Positions 40,242 to 49,533 of a stretch of DNA of 64,000 nucleotides are shown piece after piece (position 1 is the first letter of the stretch; every line of letters starts with the position of its first letter). This DNA is from Bradyrhizobium sp. CSA112. GTDB lineage: Bacteria; Pseudomonadota; Alphaproteobacteria; Rhizobiales; Xanthobacteraceae. Where the stretch lies: the NCBI RefSeq assembly GCF_029051645.1, contig NZ_JAACFS010000001.1, positions 744,001-808,000 of the forward strand. Direction: 5' to 3'. Below the pieces are notes generated by a model. That model made no database searches. It saw nothing but the letters and a program-made list of their open reading frames with translations, and was not told the origin of the DNA. A program made the translations under genes and the position numbers.

Positions 40242-42617
40242 TCACGCCGCCTGCTTCGCCTTCGCATCCTGGATCGCGCGCCACACCCGTTCCGGCGTCA
40301 GCGGCATGTCGATGTGGGTGATGCCATAGTCCGATAGCGCGTCGACCACCGCGTTGACGACGCAGACGAGGCTGCCGGCGCAGCCGGCCTCGCCGCAACC
40401 CTTGGTGCCCAGCGGATTGGATTTTGCGGGCGAGGGATGGTCACCGACTTCCATCGGCGGGATGTCTTCCGCACGCGGCAAGGCATAGTCCATGAACGAG
40501 CCGGTGATCGGCTGGCCGCTGGAATCGTAGCTGACCTGCTCCATCAGCGCCTGGCCGATGCCTTGCGCCACGCCGCCGTGCAACTGGCCGGCGACAATCA
40601 TCGGATTGACAACGGTGCCGAAATCATTGACGGCGAAATAGCGCACGATTTGCACGACGCCGGTCTCGGGATCGATTTCCACTTCCGCGACATGGCAGCC
40701 ATTGGGGAAGGTCGACGGCGTATCCTTGGTGGCATGGTCGACGTCGAGCGATAGCGGCGCGCCCTCGGGCATTCTGCCTTCGCGCACGCGCTGCGCCAGT
40801 TCCATGATGCCGATCGAGCGGTCGGTGCCGGCGATGGTGAAGCGGCCGCTGGCGAATTCGATATCGCCTTCGGAGGCCTCCATCAGATGCGCCGCGGCCT
40901 GCTTGCCCTTCGCGATCACGAGCGCGGAGGCTTCCACGATCGCCTGGCCGGTCGCCGTGATCGAGCGCGAGCCGCCGGTGCCGTTGCCGAAGCGGACGAG
41001 ATCGCTGTCGTTCTGCTCGATGGTGATCTTCTCGAAGGGCACGCCGAGATGTGCGGAGAGCACCTGCGCGAACGGCGTGGCGTGGCCCTGGCCGTAATCG
41101 AGCGTGCCGGTCGTCAGTTTCACCGAACCGTCAGGCTCGAAGGTGATCTTGCCGAGCTCGCCGCTCGGCGGCGCGGTCACTTCGAGATAGGAGCCGACCG
41201 CGATGCCGCGCAGCCTGCCGTTCTTCTTGCTCTCCTTCTTCCGCTTGGCAAAATTGGCGTGATCGGAAATCTCCAGCGCCTTGTTGAAGACGCCGGCGAA
41301 ATCGCCGCTGTCATAGGTGACGCCGCTGGCCGCTGCGAACGGCAGTTGCGACGGCTTGATGAAGTTGCGCTTGCGCAGCGTGAGGGGGTTGATGCCCATC
41401 TCGTCGGCGGCGCGGTCGATCAGCCGCTCCATGTAGTAGTTGGCCTCGGGCCGGCCGGCGCCGCGATAGGCGCCCATCAGCGTGGTGTTGGTCAAAACCG
41501 TCTTGATGTCGACGCCGAGCAGCGGCGTGCGGTAGACGCTGGCGAGATTCTTTCCGGTGTTGAGCGACAACGGCCCCGGCGCGACGCCGGTGATGTAGGC
41601 GCCGAGATTGCCGTAGCCCTGGAGGCGCACTGCGAGAAACTTGCCTTCGGCGTCCAGCGCCAGTTCGGCATGAATGAGTTGCGCGCGGCCATGGCTGTCG
41701 GACAGGAAACTGGTCGAGCGCTCATCGGTCCATTTCACCGGGCGGCCGAGCGCCTTCGCCGCGTGCAGGATGCAGGTGTATTCGGGATAGCTGACGTTCT
41801 TCATGCCGAAGGAGCCGCCGACATTGGCGGTCAGGATGCGAACCTTGTCGTTCGGCACGTTGAGGATTTTCGCCAGCGTTACCTTGTTGCCGGAGACGCC
41901 CTGCGTCGGCACCTGCAGGGTGAAGCTTTCTGCCGCCTTGTCAAAGGCCGCAAGCGCCACGCGCGGCTCCATCGACACCACGGCAACGCGGGTGTTGACG
42001 ATATCGAGTTTGGTCACATGCGCAGCAGCGGCAAACGCCGCGTCGATCTTGGCGGAGTCGCCATAGTGATAGTCGAGCGCGACGTTGTTCGGGATGTGAT
42101 CATAGAGTTGCGGCGCGCCGGGCTTTACGGCCTCCGCGGCATCGGTCACGGCGGGCAGCGGCTCGATGTCGAGCTCGACGGCCTCTGCCGCATCCCGCGC
42201 CTGCGCCAGCGTTTCGGCGACCACGAAGGCCACGGGATCGCCGACAAAGCGCACTTTGTCGGTCGGCAGCGCCGGACGGTTGGTCTGCAACAGCGGCGAG
42301 CCGTCGCGGCTCTTCAGCGGCAGTCCGCAGGTGAAGGGGCTGTAGCCGGCCGCTTCGAGGTCCTTGCCGGTCCAGACGCCGAGCACGCCGGGCATCGCCC
42401 TGGCGGCGGCCGTTTCGATCCCCCTGATGATTCCGTGGGCATGGCTGGAGCGCACCATCCAGCAATAGACCTGGCCGGGAGCCACGAAATCGTCGGTGTA
42501 TTTGCCCTTGCCGCGCACCAGCGTGTCGTCTTCCTTGCGGCGCACCGGCTGCCCTACACCGTATTTTTGCAGTGCGATAGCGTTGTCCAGGGAGGAGGCG
42601 GACGTGTGATCTTGCAT
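40242..42617 (-). CDS. Molybdopterin-binding subunit of a xanthine dehydrogenase/CoxL-type hydroxylase
   Basis: 791 residues from the ATG at 42617 (MQDHTSASSL). The aldehyde oxidase/xanthine dehydrogenase hammerhead domain starts near VGQPVRRKEDDTLVRGKGKYTDDF. Molybdopterin contacts include NVGGSFGMKNVSYPEY, the active-site loop TLMGAYRGAGRPEANYYMERL (form II AYRGAGR, not the AYRCSFR of true CO dehydrogenase) and GGSRSITATGQA. The catalytic glutamate lies in GTKGCGEAGCAG. The usual FAD and 2Fe-2S subunit genes are absent on both sides. It is divergent from ppx. Confidence 0.92.
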   Translation of the reverse strand: MQDHTSASSLDNAIALQKYGVGQPVRRKEDDTLVRGKGKYTDDFVAPGQVYCWMVRSSHAHGIIRGIETAAARAMPGVLGVWTGKDLEAAGYSPFTCGLPLKSRDGSPLLQTNRPALPTDKVRFVGDPVAFVVAETLAQARDAAEAVELDIEPLPAVTDAAEAVKPGAPQLYDHIPNNVALDYHYGDSAKIDAAFAAAAHVTKLDIVNTRVAVVSMEPRVALAAFDKAAESFTLQVPTQGVSGNKVTLAKILNVPNDKVRILTANVGGSFGMKNVSYPEYTCILHAAKALGRPVKWTDERSTSFLSDSHGRAQLIHAELALDAEGKFLAVRLQGYGNLGAYITGVAPGPLSLNTGKNLASVYRTPLLGVDIKTVLTNTTLMGAYRGAGRPEANYYMERLIDRAADEMGINPLTLRKRNFIKPSQLPFAAASGVTYDSGDFAGVFNKALEISDHANFAKRKKESKKNGRLRGIAVGSYLEVTAPPSGELGKITFEPDGSVKLTTGTLDYGQGHATPFAQVLSAHLGVPFEKITIEQNDSDLVRFGNGTGGSRSITATGQAIVEASALVIAKGKQAAAHLMEASEGDIEFASGRFTIAGTDRSIGIMELAQRVREGRMPEGAPLSLDVDHATKDTPSTFPNGCHVAEVEIDPETGVVQIVRYFAVNDFGTVVNPMIVAGQLHGGVAQGIGQALMEQVSYDSSGQPITGSFMDYALPRAEDIPPMEVGDHPSPAKSNPLGTKGCGEAGCAGSLVCVVNAVVDALSDYGITHIDMPLTPERVWRAIQDAKAKQAA

Positions 42618-42816
42618 CGAAAAACACCTGAAATGCTTGGATTTTCCCGGTTCCGCGGGTTCCCGCTCAGATAACGTACCGTATGATCCCGGACAACGCC
42701 TGATTGGGCATAGTCCTATGTGATGGGTTGTTGCGCAGCCCCTTGGCGCTGCTAAAGTTTCCGTGAACGGTGATTTTCTTCGACGGCCCGGGAGAGGCCG
42801 CGGAAAGACAGGTTTG

Positions 42817-43860
42817 ATGAAGGACGATACGCGGCTGCGCGAAGGTCTTGAGACCTGCGCAAGCCCGTCAGGGTCGGTTGCGGCGGTCACGGCTAACGGT
42901 GTCTATGCCGCGCTCGACCTTGGCACCAATAATTGTCGGCTTTTGATCGCCAGTCCGGCCGGCGACAGTTTTCGCGTGATGGATTCGTTTTCACGGATCA
43001 TCCGGCTGGGCGAGGGCATTTCCGCAACCGGTTCCATCAGCGAGGCGGCTATCGAGCGCGCCATCGTGGCGCTGAGCATCTGCAGCGACAAGATCCGTTA
43101 CCGCAAGGCCCGGCGCCTGCGGTTGATCGCAACCGAAGCCTGCCGTGCCGCCGCCAATGCCGACAGCTTTCGCGCGCGGGTCGCGAGCGAGACCGGCATC
43201 CGGCTCGAGGTGATCAATCGCGAGACCGAGGCGACGCTCGCCGTGATCGGCTGTTCGCCGCTGCTCGATCCGAAGGGCCGGGGCGCGATCCTGTTCGACA
43301 TCGGCGGCGGTTCGACCGAACTGGTCCGGATCGAGCGCGATCCCGCCGAGCAGAATGCCCGGCCGCGGATAAAGGCATGGATGTCGATCCCGCTCGGCGT
43401 CGTCACTTTGGCCGAGCATTTCGGCGGGCGTGACGTCACGGCCAAATCCTATACGCGGATGGTGGGCGAAGTCGCGCAATATGTGGCGCCGTTCGCGGCC
43501 GAGCACGGCACGGATTTGCGCGATATGCATATGCTCGGCACCTCGGGAACCGTGACGACGCTCGCCGGCGTCCACCTCAATCTGGCGCGCTACGATCGTC
43601 GCCGCATCGACGGTATCTGGATGAACGATTCTGACGTCACCGCCGTCATCCAGCGGTTGCTCGGCATGAGCTATCAGGAGCGCGCCGACAACAATTGCAT
43701 CAGCGTCGAGCGCGCCGATCTGGTGCTGGCCGGCTGCGCCATCCTCGACGCGATCCGCGACGCATTCCCGCTGCCGCGGCTGCGCGTCGCCGACCGGGGC
43801 CTGCGCGAAGGCATGCTGGTCGAAATGATGCGCGAAGACGGTGCGCTGAAGGCGTGCTGA
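42817..43860 (+). CDS. ppx: Exopolyphosphatase / guanosine pentaphosphatase family protein
   Basis: 347 residues with an ASKHA fold. It has phosphate loop 1 YAALDLGTNNCRLLIASPAG, the loop EATLAVIGCSPLLDPKGRGAILFDIGGGSTELV, and HMLGTSGTVTTLAGVHL. The short single-domain form is usual in alphaproteobacteria, without the C-terminal HD-like domain of E. coli Ppx. It degrades polyphosphate and/or pppGpp. The ATG at 42817 is used because of a nearby AGG. A hairpin terminator follows at 43945. Confidence 0.9.
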   Translation: MKDDTRLREGLETCASPSGSVAAVTANGVYAALDLGTNNCRLLIASPAGDSFRVMDSFSRIIRLGEGISATGSISEAAIERAIVALSICSDKIRYRKARRLRLIATEACRAAANADSFRARVASETGIRLEVINRETEATLAVIGCSPLLDPKGRGAILFDIGGGSTELVRIERDPAEQNARPRIKAWMSIPLGVVTLAEHFGGRDVTAKSYTRMVGEVAQYVAPFAAEHGTDLRDMHMLGTSGTVTTLAGVHLNLARYDRRRIDGIWMNDSDVTAVIQRLLGMSYQERADNNCISVERADLVLAGCAILDAIRDAFPLPRLRVADRGLREGMLVEMMREDGALKAC

Positions 43861-43944
43861 TGCGCTGGCCGCGTTGTTATCTGTCGGATTGCATATCTAT
43901 CTGTGCGCTCACCTTGGGTCAAAAACCTTGCGCTATGCCCAAGA

Positions 43945-43981
43945 AAGGTGAGAGCGGCTGAGGCGCAGCCGCTCTTACCTT
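43945..43981. terminator. Hairpin between convergent ppx and phasin genes
   Basis: Sixteen-base arms aaggtgagagcggctg (43945-43960) and cagccgctcttacctt (43966-43981) pair with a single mismatch around a five-base loop. It lies between two converging genes and may end transcripts from both sides, although no long T-run follows. Confidence 0.55.
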
Positions 43982-44003
43982 CAAAGTCCCGCAACGGACC
44001 GAA

Positions 44004-44600
44004 CTAGGCGGCGCGCCGGATCTCTTCCATATTTTGATTGATCTGCTTTCCGGCATCGTCGGCCATTTTGAGCGACATGTCGGCTATCCGACGGCTGCTC
44101 TCCAGAACAGTTTCCACGGTCTCACGCAGCATATCACTTTGTACGGCTGCAAAGTCCTGAGGCGTTCGGCAGGTCCACAATTCATTCATGTGGTCCATGT
44201 TCTTCTCGACCTGATTCCGAACCAACTGCAAATATTCTCGAGACATTCCGCCCATCACTTTGGCAGCAGCGGTGCTGGTGTAAAGTATGCTTTGGGCGCT
44301 GCGGGCCGACCGTTCGGTTGCCTGTTGCACCCCTTCTCCCGACAAGCCGAGCGTGCGACCCAACTGCTCGGTAGACCGGCCCATGACCGTGGTCGCCATA
44401 TCCAGGCCGAGCCGCCAGGCGTTCTGTACCGTCTCGGCGTTTTGCTTGAGCAGATTGGCACTTACCCGAGCCACTTCCTCCCCGGTCTCAGCCGCAACCT
44501 GTCCGATACGGCCGGTCTGTTCGGCAGTCCTCTCGCTGGCGCGGCGGGCTGCGTCTTCCATGCCTTGCGTAGACTTTTCCTCCTGGCGTGGATTTGCCAT
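44004..44600 (-). CDS. Phasin family protein (first copy)
   Basis: 198 residues, highly helical, no signal peptide. The phasin region covers VARVSANLLKQNAETVQNAWRLGLDMAT and YLQLVRNQVEKNMDHMNELW. It opens with a charged flexible stretch (MANPRQEEKSTQGMEDAARRASERTAEQTG). Phasins coat polyhydroxybutyrate granules and influence their size. The ATG at 44600 has a clear GGAGAACGAAG site. A longer upstream frame is not supported. A second, dissimilar phasin lies 3 kb away. Confidence 0.87.
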   Translation of the reverse strand: MANPRQEEKSTQGMEDAARRASERTAEQTGRIGQVAAETGEEVARVSANLLKQNAETVQNAWRLGLDMATTVMGRSTEQLGRTLGLSGEGVQQATERSARSAQSILYTSTAAAKVMGGMSREYLQLVRNQVEKNMDHMNELWTCRTPQDFAAVQSDMLRETVETVLESSRRIADMSLKMADDAGKQINQNMEEIRRAA

Positions 44601-45004
44601 CTTCGTTCTCCGCTGATTGCAGGTTGATGACTTGCCCCCAGCCCCTTCCCGAGCAACGCGATCAGGGTGCGACCGTTCCAGCCCTGCCGATGTGTTTTCG
44701 GTCTCACGGAGCAGAAACCAACTAATCGTGCGAACAAGACAGAGCGTAAGGCGGTGAGTCGCTCCGGTGCCACTATTGCAGGCCGTCGCTTCGCTGGTGT
44801 TGCCATTTTTCAAGAAAGGAAGGCGGGGCAGATGGCATATTCGTCGATCCTGTCGATCTCCGTGTGCCCGTCATGGGGCTGATGGGACTAGCGCCCGGAT
44901 GGTAGGGCAGGCACGTCATCATACTCGCTTCAATGCTCATCCGGTTCCGTGCTATTGATTTCAGGCGCCGGGTCTCGGCGGACATTTCAAAGACAAGCAC
45001 CGAT
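44601..45004. other. Divergent intergenic region, phasin / rlmE
   Basis: About 400 bases without a supported gene. It must hold the phasin promoter and the rlmE promoter. A very short frame with a good ribosome-binding site near 44832 would give only 16 residues ending PSWG and was not called. None of the repeat families found elsewhere is present. Confidence 0.4.
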
Positions 45005-45694
45005 ATGGCGAAAGACACTACCGGACGGCTGCACGTCACGGTCAAGACCGGCGGCAAGCGCAAGCTGTCATCAAAGCTCTGGCTGGAGCGGCAGCTCAAC
45101 GATCCCTATGTGGCGAAGGCCAAGCGGGACGGCTATCGCTCGCGCGCGGCCTATAAGCTGATCGAGATCGACGACAAGTACCATTTCCTCAAGCACGGCA
45201 TGGCCGTGGTCGATCTCGGCGCCGCCCCCGGCGGCTGGAGCCAGATCGCGGCAAGGCGCGTCGGCGCGGTCAACGGCAAGGGCAAGGTGGTTGCGATCGA
45301 CCTTCTGGAGATGCCGGAGATTCCCGGCGTCGAATTCGCGCAGCTCGACTTTCTGGCCGAGGATGCGCCGGAAAAACTCATTGCCATGATGGGCGGCCGC
45401 GCCGACGTCGTGATGTCTGATATGGCCGCCAACACTACCGGCCACCGCAAGACCGATCAGCTCCGCATCATCGGCCTCGTCGAGACGGCGGCGGCCTTTG
45501 CGTGCGACGTGCTCAACCCCGGCGGCACGTTTCTGGCGAAAGTGTTTCAAAGCGGCGCCGAGGGCGAACTGCTCGCACAACTGAAGCGCGACTTCTCCAG
45601 TGTGCGTCACGTGAAGCCCGCGTCCAGCCGGCAGGATTCGTCGGAGCGCTACGTGCTGGCGATGGGATTTCGCGGACAATCCAATCGGCCGTAG
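45005..45694 (+). CDS. rlmE: 23S rRNA (uridine-2'-O-)-methyltransferase RlmE
   Basis: 229 residues from the ATG at 45005 ([20 protein letters not shown]). The SAM-binding motif [20 protein letters not shown], the catalytic Asp in [13 protein letters not shown] and the Lys in [15 protein letters not shown] are those of FtsJ/RlmE. A helical N-terminus binds the ribosome ([31 protein letters not shown]). It methylates the A-loop uridine of 23S rRNA, aiding 50S maturation and heat resistance. A hairpin with a T-run follows. Confidence 0.95.
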   Translation: MAKDTTGRLHVTVKTGGKRKLSSKLWLERQLNDPYVAKAKRDGYRSRAAYKLIEIDDKYHFLKHGMAVVDLGAAPGGWSQIAARRVGAVNGKGKVVAIDLLEMPEIPGVEFAQLDFLAEDAPEKLIAMMGGRADVVMSDMAANTTGHRKTDQLRIIGLVETAAAFACDVLNPGGTFLAKVFQSGAEGELLAQLKRDFSSVRHVKPASSRQDSSERYVLAMGFRGQSNRP

Positions 45695-45736
45695 GCGTGC
45701 CCGGCGGATGTTCTGCGTCGGTTGCAGCGGCAGAGG

Positions 45737-45759
45737 GGCGTCGAGGCCTGAGCGACGCC
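45737..45759 (+). terminator. Rho-independent terminator after rlmE
   Basis: Perfect seven-base arms ggcgtcg (45737-45743) and cgacgcc (45753-45759) with a nine-base loop, followed shortly by aactttttccc. It lies 43 bases after the rlmE stop. Confidence 0.65.
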
Positions 45760-45885
45760 ATTGGAACTTTTTCCCGCATGGCGTATAGTACTAGTTGGGC
45801 GCGGTCTGTTTATTCGCATGCAGCGTGACGCCAGCAGTAGTTCTGCAGCGTGCGGCGCATCCGTCGGGGAAGGAGTATTCCCGTG

Positions 45886-46725
45886 ATGGAGCAGAAGACC
45901 AGGGTTGGTAATCGACTGTTAGCTGCGTTGCCGACAGCAGACCTCGATTTGCTTGTGCGTCATTTCCGACTGGTTGAGCTTCAACGGGACACCGTGCTGG
46001 TGCGGTCGGGCGACCCAATACAACGGATTTTTTTCCCTCTTAGCGGCTTGATCGCCTTCATCATGGATATGCCGAGCGGCCAAACGGTTGCGACCGCCGT
46101 CGTCGGCAATGACGGAGCTGCGGGCGTGCTGACGACGCTCGGGCCTTCGCGCTCTCCGATGACGGCGGTGGTGCGGGTAGCGGGGACCGCGCTGCAGATT
46201 TCGCCGGCACAATTTCAGGCGGCGCTTGAACGCAGCAGCGCATTGAGGGGCACGGTTCAAACTCTCAACAGGGCACTGATGGCGCAATTCCAGCACGTCG
46301 CGGCCTGCAATGCGCTGCACTCGGTCGAGGCGCGTCTGGCGAGGTGGTTGTTACACGTCCACGATCGGGTTGACGGGGACGTCCTGCCGCTGACGCAGGA
46401 GACGCTTGCGGAATTTCTCGGCGTGCGGCGGACGACAGTGACGCAGGTCATTTCCAAGCTTCGCGATTCGGGCGCAGTTCGATCCAATGGTCGCGGCTCG
46501 ATCGAGATTGACAGACCACGGCTCGAAGCAGCGGCATGCGAATGCTACCAACTCATGCGCCGCAGGATCGGTCGGATCGTTTTGTCGGACGAGATGACGC
46601 CGCCCGGGCACGCCCGGCCGGCGGACAATCCCCGCGGCCAAGCCTCCCTATTCGCCAAGGCAGACGAAATTCATCGGCGCACCGGACGCCAGGGAATGAT
46701 CGGGCCGCGGGCAAGGGGCCATTGA
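45886..46725 (+). CDS. Crp/Fnr-family transcriptional regulator
   Basis: 279 residues. The cNMP-binding-like beta roll runs from FRLVELQRDTVLVRSGDPIQRIFFPLSGLIAF to VVGNDGAAGVL. The C-terminal winged helix is LTQETLAEFLGVRRTTVTQVISKLRDSGAV. It lacks the N-terminal Fe-S cysteines of Fnr and the canonical cAMP cassette Arg-Ser/Thr pair, so the signal is unknown. The extra C-terminal tail (after RRRIGRIVLSDE) is Arg/Gly-rich and disordered. It lies between two phasin genes. Confidence 0.9.
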   Translation: MEQKTRVGNRLLAALPTADLDLLVRHFRLVELQRDTVLVRSGDPIQRIFFPLSGLIAFIMDMPSGQTVATAVVGNDGAAGVLTTLGPSRSPMTAVVRVAGTALQISPAQFQAALERSSALRGTVQTLNRALMAQFQHVAACNALHSVEARLARWLLHVHDRVDGDVLPLTQETLAEFLGVRRTTVTQVISKLRDSGAVRSNGRGSIEIDRPRLEAAACECYQLMRRRIGRIVLSDEMTPPGHARPADNPRGQASLFAKADEIHRRTGRQGMIGPRARGH

Positions 46726-46752
46726 CGGAATGGCAGCAAGGTCTCCGCGGCT

Positions 46753-46977
46753 CTACGCTGGTTGCAGGGCAAGCGTAACCCTCGGCCTAAGCCGTTTCTC
46801 TGCCGGCTCGTGAACCCAGGCCTCCCTGGCAAACCATTCGTGACTGGCTTCGCAGATCAGGCAGAAGGTACGCGCGAAAAACACCGGGCTGCAGCTAAAC
46901 CGTTCCCGATCCGCTTTCATGCCCGTCGGGATAGCGCGACCCGTCTCCGGGCACTTGATCATGACGACGCCCATCAT
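46753..46977 (-). CDS. Small conserved-looking protein with CPxTG and CxxC-like cysteines
   Basis: 74 residues (two ATGs in tandem at 46977 and 46974, after GAGGAG). The sequence MIKCPETGRAIPTGMKADRERF then ARTFCLICEASHEWFAREAWVHE shows two cysteine sites (KCP and CLIC), which could form one zinc site. Similar short proteins with this KCPxTGRxIxTG pattern are common in rhizobia, to my recollection; their role is unknown. It converges with the Crp-type gene, 27 bases apart. Confidence 0.7.
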   Translation of the reverse strand: MMGVVMIKCPETGRAIPTGMKADRERFSCSPVFFARTFCLICEASHEWFAREAWVHEPAEKRLRPRVTLALQPA

Positions 46978-47101
46978 TGCTCCTCGGTCCCTGATTTTTT
47001 TCGCGTCGGCATTTTGGTCTTCATCGGCTGGAGTGCGCCCTTCTCACGGGGGAGCGCTTGTTCCAGCCGATCCCGGCGGGCTGCAAAGGTTCGACTAGGA
47101 A

Positions 47102-47590
47102 CTAGGCCGCCTTCTGCAGCACGCTGGCAAAGCTTTTCTTGATCGGATCGGTGGTCTCGCTCGCGACCTTGCGAGTGAGCACCCAAAGCTCCCGGCTCTG
47201 TGCCGCCGTGGCTTGGAAGTTCTTGCAGCCTTGCGCGGCGGCGAGCTGCAGGATTTCCGAGGGCAACTTCGTGCCCACGAGATCGGTGAGAAAATCGAGG
47301 GCGGAGCTCGTATTGGCGCCGGAGAACTCGATGACCTTGGCGGCGTAGTCCGCAGCACCCTTTGCGTTGGCGGAATAGGCTTCCCGGAGAGCGTCGTTGA
47401 TCGCTGCCGACGCCATCTTCATCTTCTCGATATTTTCCTTCGCACGGATCAGGTTTTGCTCGGCGAGCCCATCAAAGATCCCCGGCGCCGCAAAGAACGG
47501 CGTGTCAAATCCGCGCTTTTCGTGTGGTCCAGCCGCTTTCGGGTTCGGCGGATTGTTATTCACGTCAACGTTCATATTGGCATCACTCAC
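47102..47590 (-). CDS. Phasin family protein (second copy)
   Basis: 162 residues. Helical phasin core: GIFDGLAEQNLIRAKENIEKMKMASAAINDALREAYSANAKGAADYAAKVIE, with a Pro/Asn-rich N-terminus. It starts with a GTG at 47590 preceded by AAAGGATG; an ATG five codons later is the alternative. It differs clearly from the phasin at 44004, so the pair is not a recent duplication. Probably a polyhydroxybutyrate granule-associated protein. Confidence 0.87.
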   Translation of the reverse strand: MSDANMNVDVNNNPPNPKAAGPHEKRGFDTPFFAAPGIFDGLAEQNLIRAKENIEKMKMASAAINDALREAYSANAKGAADYAAKVIEFSGANTSSALDFLTDLVGTKLPSEILQLAAAQGCKNFQATAAQSRELWVLTRKVASETTDPIKKSFASVLQKAA

Positions 47591-47919
47591 GGGTTTTCAT
47601 CCTTTCAAGCGAAACTGAAATCAACAACGATCGGATTTTTGTTCCCGGGCCCCTTCCGAGGCACGTGCTGTGCCGCAAAGCCGAGAACCATTCCCCCAAC
47701 TTCCAACAAGGGCAGGTGCTGCCGCGGATGACCGCGTCGCGCCCGCCTATACCAAAGTATATGACGGACTGGCAGCGGGGCTTCCGTTCGCTTTCTGACT
47801 CTCACGGCGAATTTTTGAATGTCGGCCGTCCTACATACCGGCAACGGAAAAACTCTCGGAGAGGTTCGGGGCCCTAGCCTTGCCGGTGCTGCCGTCAAGC
47901 GGGGCGATGCTGCGTCCGA
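47591..47919. other. Region upstream of the second phasin
   Basis: 329 bases without a supported gene. TATAC-CAAA-GTATA at 47748-47761 is a perfect inverted repeat about 160 bases before the phasin start and is the best operator candidate in the gap. The rest shows no repeat-family element. Confidence 0.4.
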
Positions 47920-49395
47920 TCAGCCCAGCCGCTGATCCCGCGCGTCCCCGGTGCCTTCGCTGGCGGCCTTGGTCGCCGCCTTTTCCGCGCCCTTGCGGCT
48001 GGAAATCTCGACGGCCTTACGGCCCGAGATTTCGTGGCCGGCGTCATCGGGCATCTGCCAGAAGAAATATGCCGACACCGCCGAGACGATCGCGACCACG
48101 ATGAATGCCGGCGGGAATACACCGGCACTCAATTCGGTGACGTGCTGATAGAGCATGGTCGATTCCACCGAGAACGCGCCGACCGCGACACCTGCCGAAA
48201 TCGCCAGTTGCTGGTTGACGCTGACGAGCGTGGTGGCGCGGCTCATCTGTGCCGGCTCGACCTCGGCATAGGCGACGGTGTTGATTGCTGTGAATTGCAG
48301 CGAGCGGAAGAAGCCGCCGACGACAAGGATGATGAAGATCAGCAACAGCGGCGTGGTCACCGTGAACAGGGCGCAGGCGGCGAGGAAGACCGCGCTAACG
48401 ACGGCGTTGACCGTCATCATGTAACGGAAGCCGAAGGCGCGGATGATGCGTGCGGCCAGCGTCTTCATCCCCATGGCGCCGACGGCCGAGGCAAACGTGA
48501 CCAGCCCGGATTGGAACGGCGTCAGGCCAAAACCTTCCTGCATCAAGAGCGGCAACAGGAACGGCAGCGCGCCGATGCCGAGCCGGAACAGGAAGCCGCC
48601 GATGATGCTGGCGCGCATGGTGGAAAGCCGCAGCAGCGAGAAATCCAGCACAGGCGACCCGGTCCGCCTCGCATGCATCACGTAGAGCGTCATCGAGATC
48701 GTGCCGATCGCGACGAGGCCGGCGACGATCGGCCAGGGCAACAGGCCGAGGCCGGCGACCGAGAGGCCGAAGGCGATGCCGGCAAGGCCGATGCCGGCCA
48801 GCACCAGCCCGTAGAGATCGAAGCGCTCGGGATCCTCACTCTTGATCGGGTCGATGTACTTCATTGCCATGAAGATGCCGAGCAGCCCGATCGGGATGTT
48901 GATCAGGAAGATCCAGTGCCAGGAGAAATAGGTGGTGATGAAGCCGCCGAGCGGCGGACCGATCACCGGCCCGATCAGCGCCGGCACCGTCACCCAGGTC
49001 ATCGCATTGACCAGCGCGCTCTTGTCGATCGAGCGCAACAGCACCAGCCGTCCGACCGGCGTCATCATCGCGCCGCCCATGCCCTGCAGGATGCGGGCGA
49101 TGACAAAATGATGCACGTTCTGCGACAGCGCGCAGCCAATCGACCCGATCATGAACACGCCAATGGCGATCGAGAACACCATGCGCGCACCGAAGCGATC
49201 GGCAGTCCAGCCGCTGGCCGGAATGAATACCGCGAGCGACAGCAGATAGGAGGTGATGGCCAGCTTCAGCGTCAGCGGGCTGGTGCCGATATCAGCCGCG
49301 ATCGCCGGCAGCGACGTCGCAATCACCGTCGAGTCCATGTTCTCCATGAACAGGGCGGTGGCGACGATCAGCGGGATCAGGCGTTGCTTGTCCAT
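47920..49395 (-). CDS. DHA2-family multidrug efflux MFS transporter (EmrB/QacA type)
   Basis: 491 residues with fourteen predicted transmembrane helices. Motif A-like and family stretches are LFMENMDSTVIATSLPAIAADIG, GWTADRFGARMVFSIAIGVF and GPVIGPPLGGFITTYFSWHWIFLINIPIG, all typical of EmrB/QacA proton-driven drug exporters. The C-terminal tail is charged and Lys/Ala-rich. No membrane-fusion (EmrA) gene is adjacent, so it may work alone in the inner membrane. It is divergent from the small membrane protein at 49534. Confidence 0.92.
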   Translation of the reverse strand: MDKQRLIPLIVATALFMENMDSTVIATSLPAIAADIGTSPLTLKLAITSYLLSLAVFIPASGWTADRFGARMVFSIAIGVFMIGSIGCALSQNVHHFVIARILQGMGGAMMTPVGRLVLLRSIDKSALVNAMTWVTVPALIGPVIGPPLGGFITTYFSWHWIFLINIPIGLLGIFMAMKYIDPIKSEDPERFDLYGLVLAGIGLAGIAFGLSVAGLGLLPWPIVAGLVAIGTISMTLYVMHARRTGSPVLDFSLLRLSTMRASIIGGFLFRLGIGALPFLLPLLMQEGFGLTPFQSGLVTFASAVGAMGMKTLAARIIRAFGFRYMMTVNAVVSAVFLAACALFTVTTPLLLIFIILVVGGFFRSLQFTAINTVAYAEVEPAQMSRATTLVSVNQQLAISAGVAVGAFSVESTMLYQHVTELSAGVFPPAFIVVAIVSAVSAYFFWQMPDDAGHEISGRKAVEISSRKGAEKAATKAASEGTGDARDQRLG

Positions 49396-49533
49396 CGGGA
49401 TCGGGGGACTGAAGAAAAAGGCAGGCGACGGGCCTGTATCATCCCGCTCTCACACAAGCCATTGCGGAACCGGGCAAACCACCTAAATCCTGCGTGACGC
49501 TGGTATGCACCGCGCCAGCCGCTGGAGGTCCGC

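Noticed and set aside
40887..42674. Very long open frame (595 codons) opposite the CoxL-like gene
   Set aside because: It mirrors the GC-rich third positions of the real gene, has low-complexity Arg/Gly/Ala/His composition and no family motif. The minus-strand frame has all molybdopterin motifs.
44832..44883. Very short plus-strand frame with a good ribosome-binding site in the phasin/rlmE gap
   Set aside because: It is only about 16 residues with no signal, charge pattern or neighbour to support it.
46974..47024. 16-residue minus-strand frame (MKTKMPTRKKSGTEEQ) overlapping the start of the 74-residue protein
   Set aside because: The ATGA overlap is tempting as a coupled leader peptide, but its own ribosome-binding site is weak and the size allows chance occurrence.
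48034..49497. Plus-strand frame of 487 codons opposite the DHA2 transporter
   Set aside because: It is extremely rich in Asp, Arg, His and Gln, as expected from the complement of a hydrophobic membrane-protein gene.
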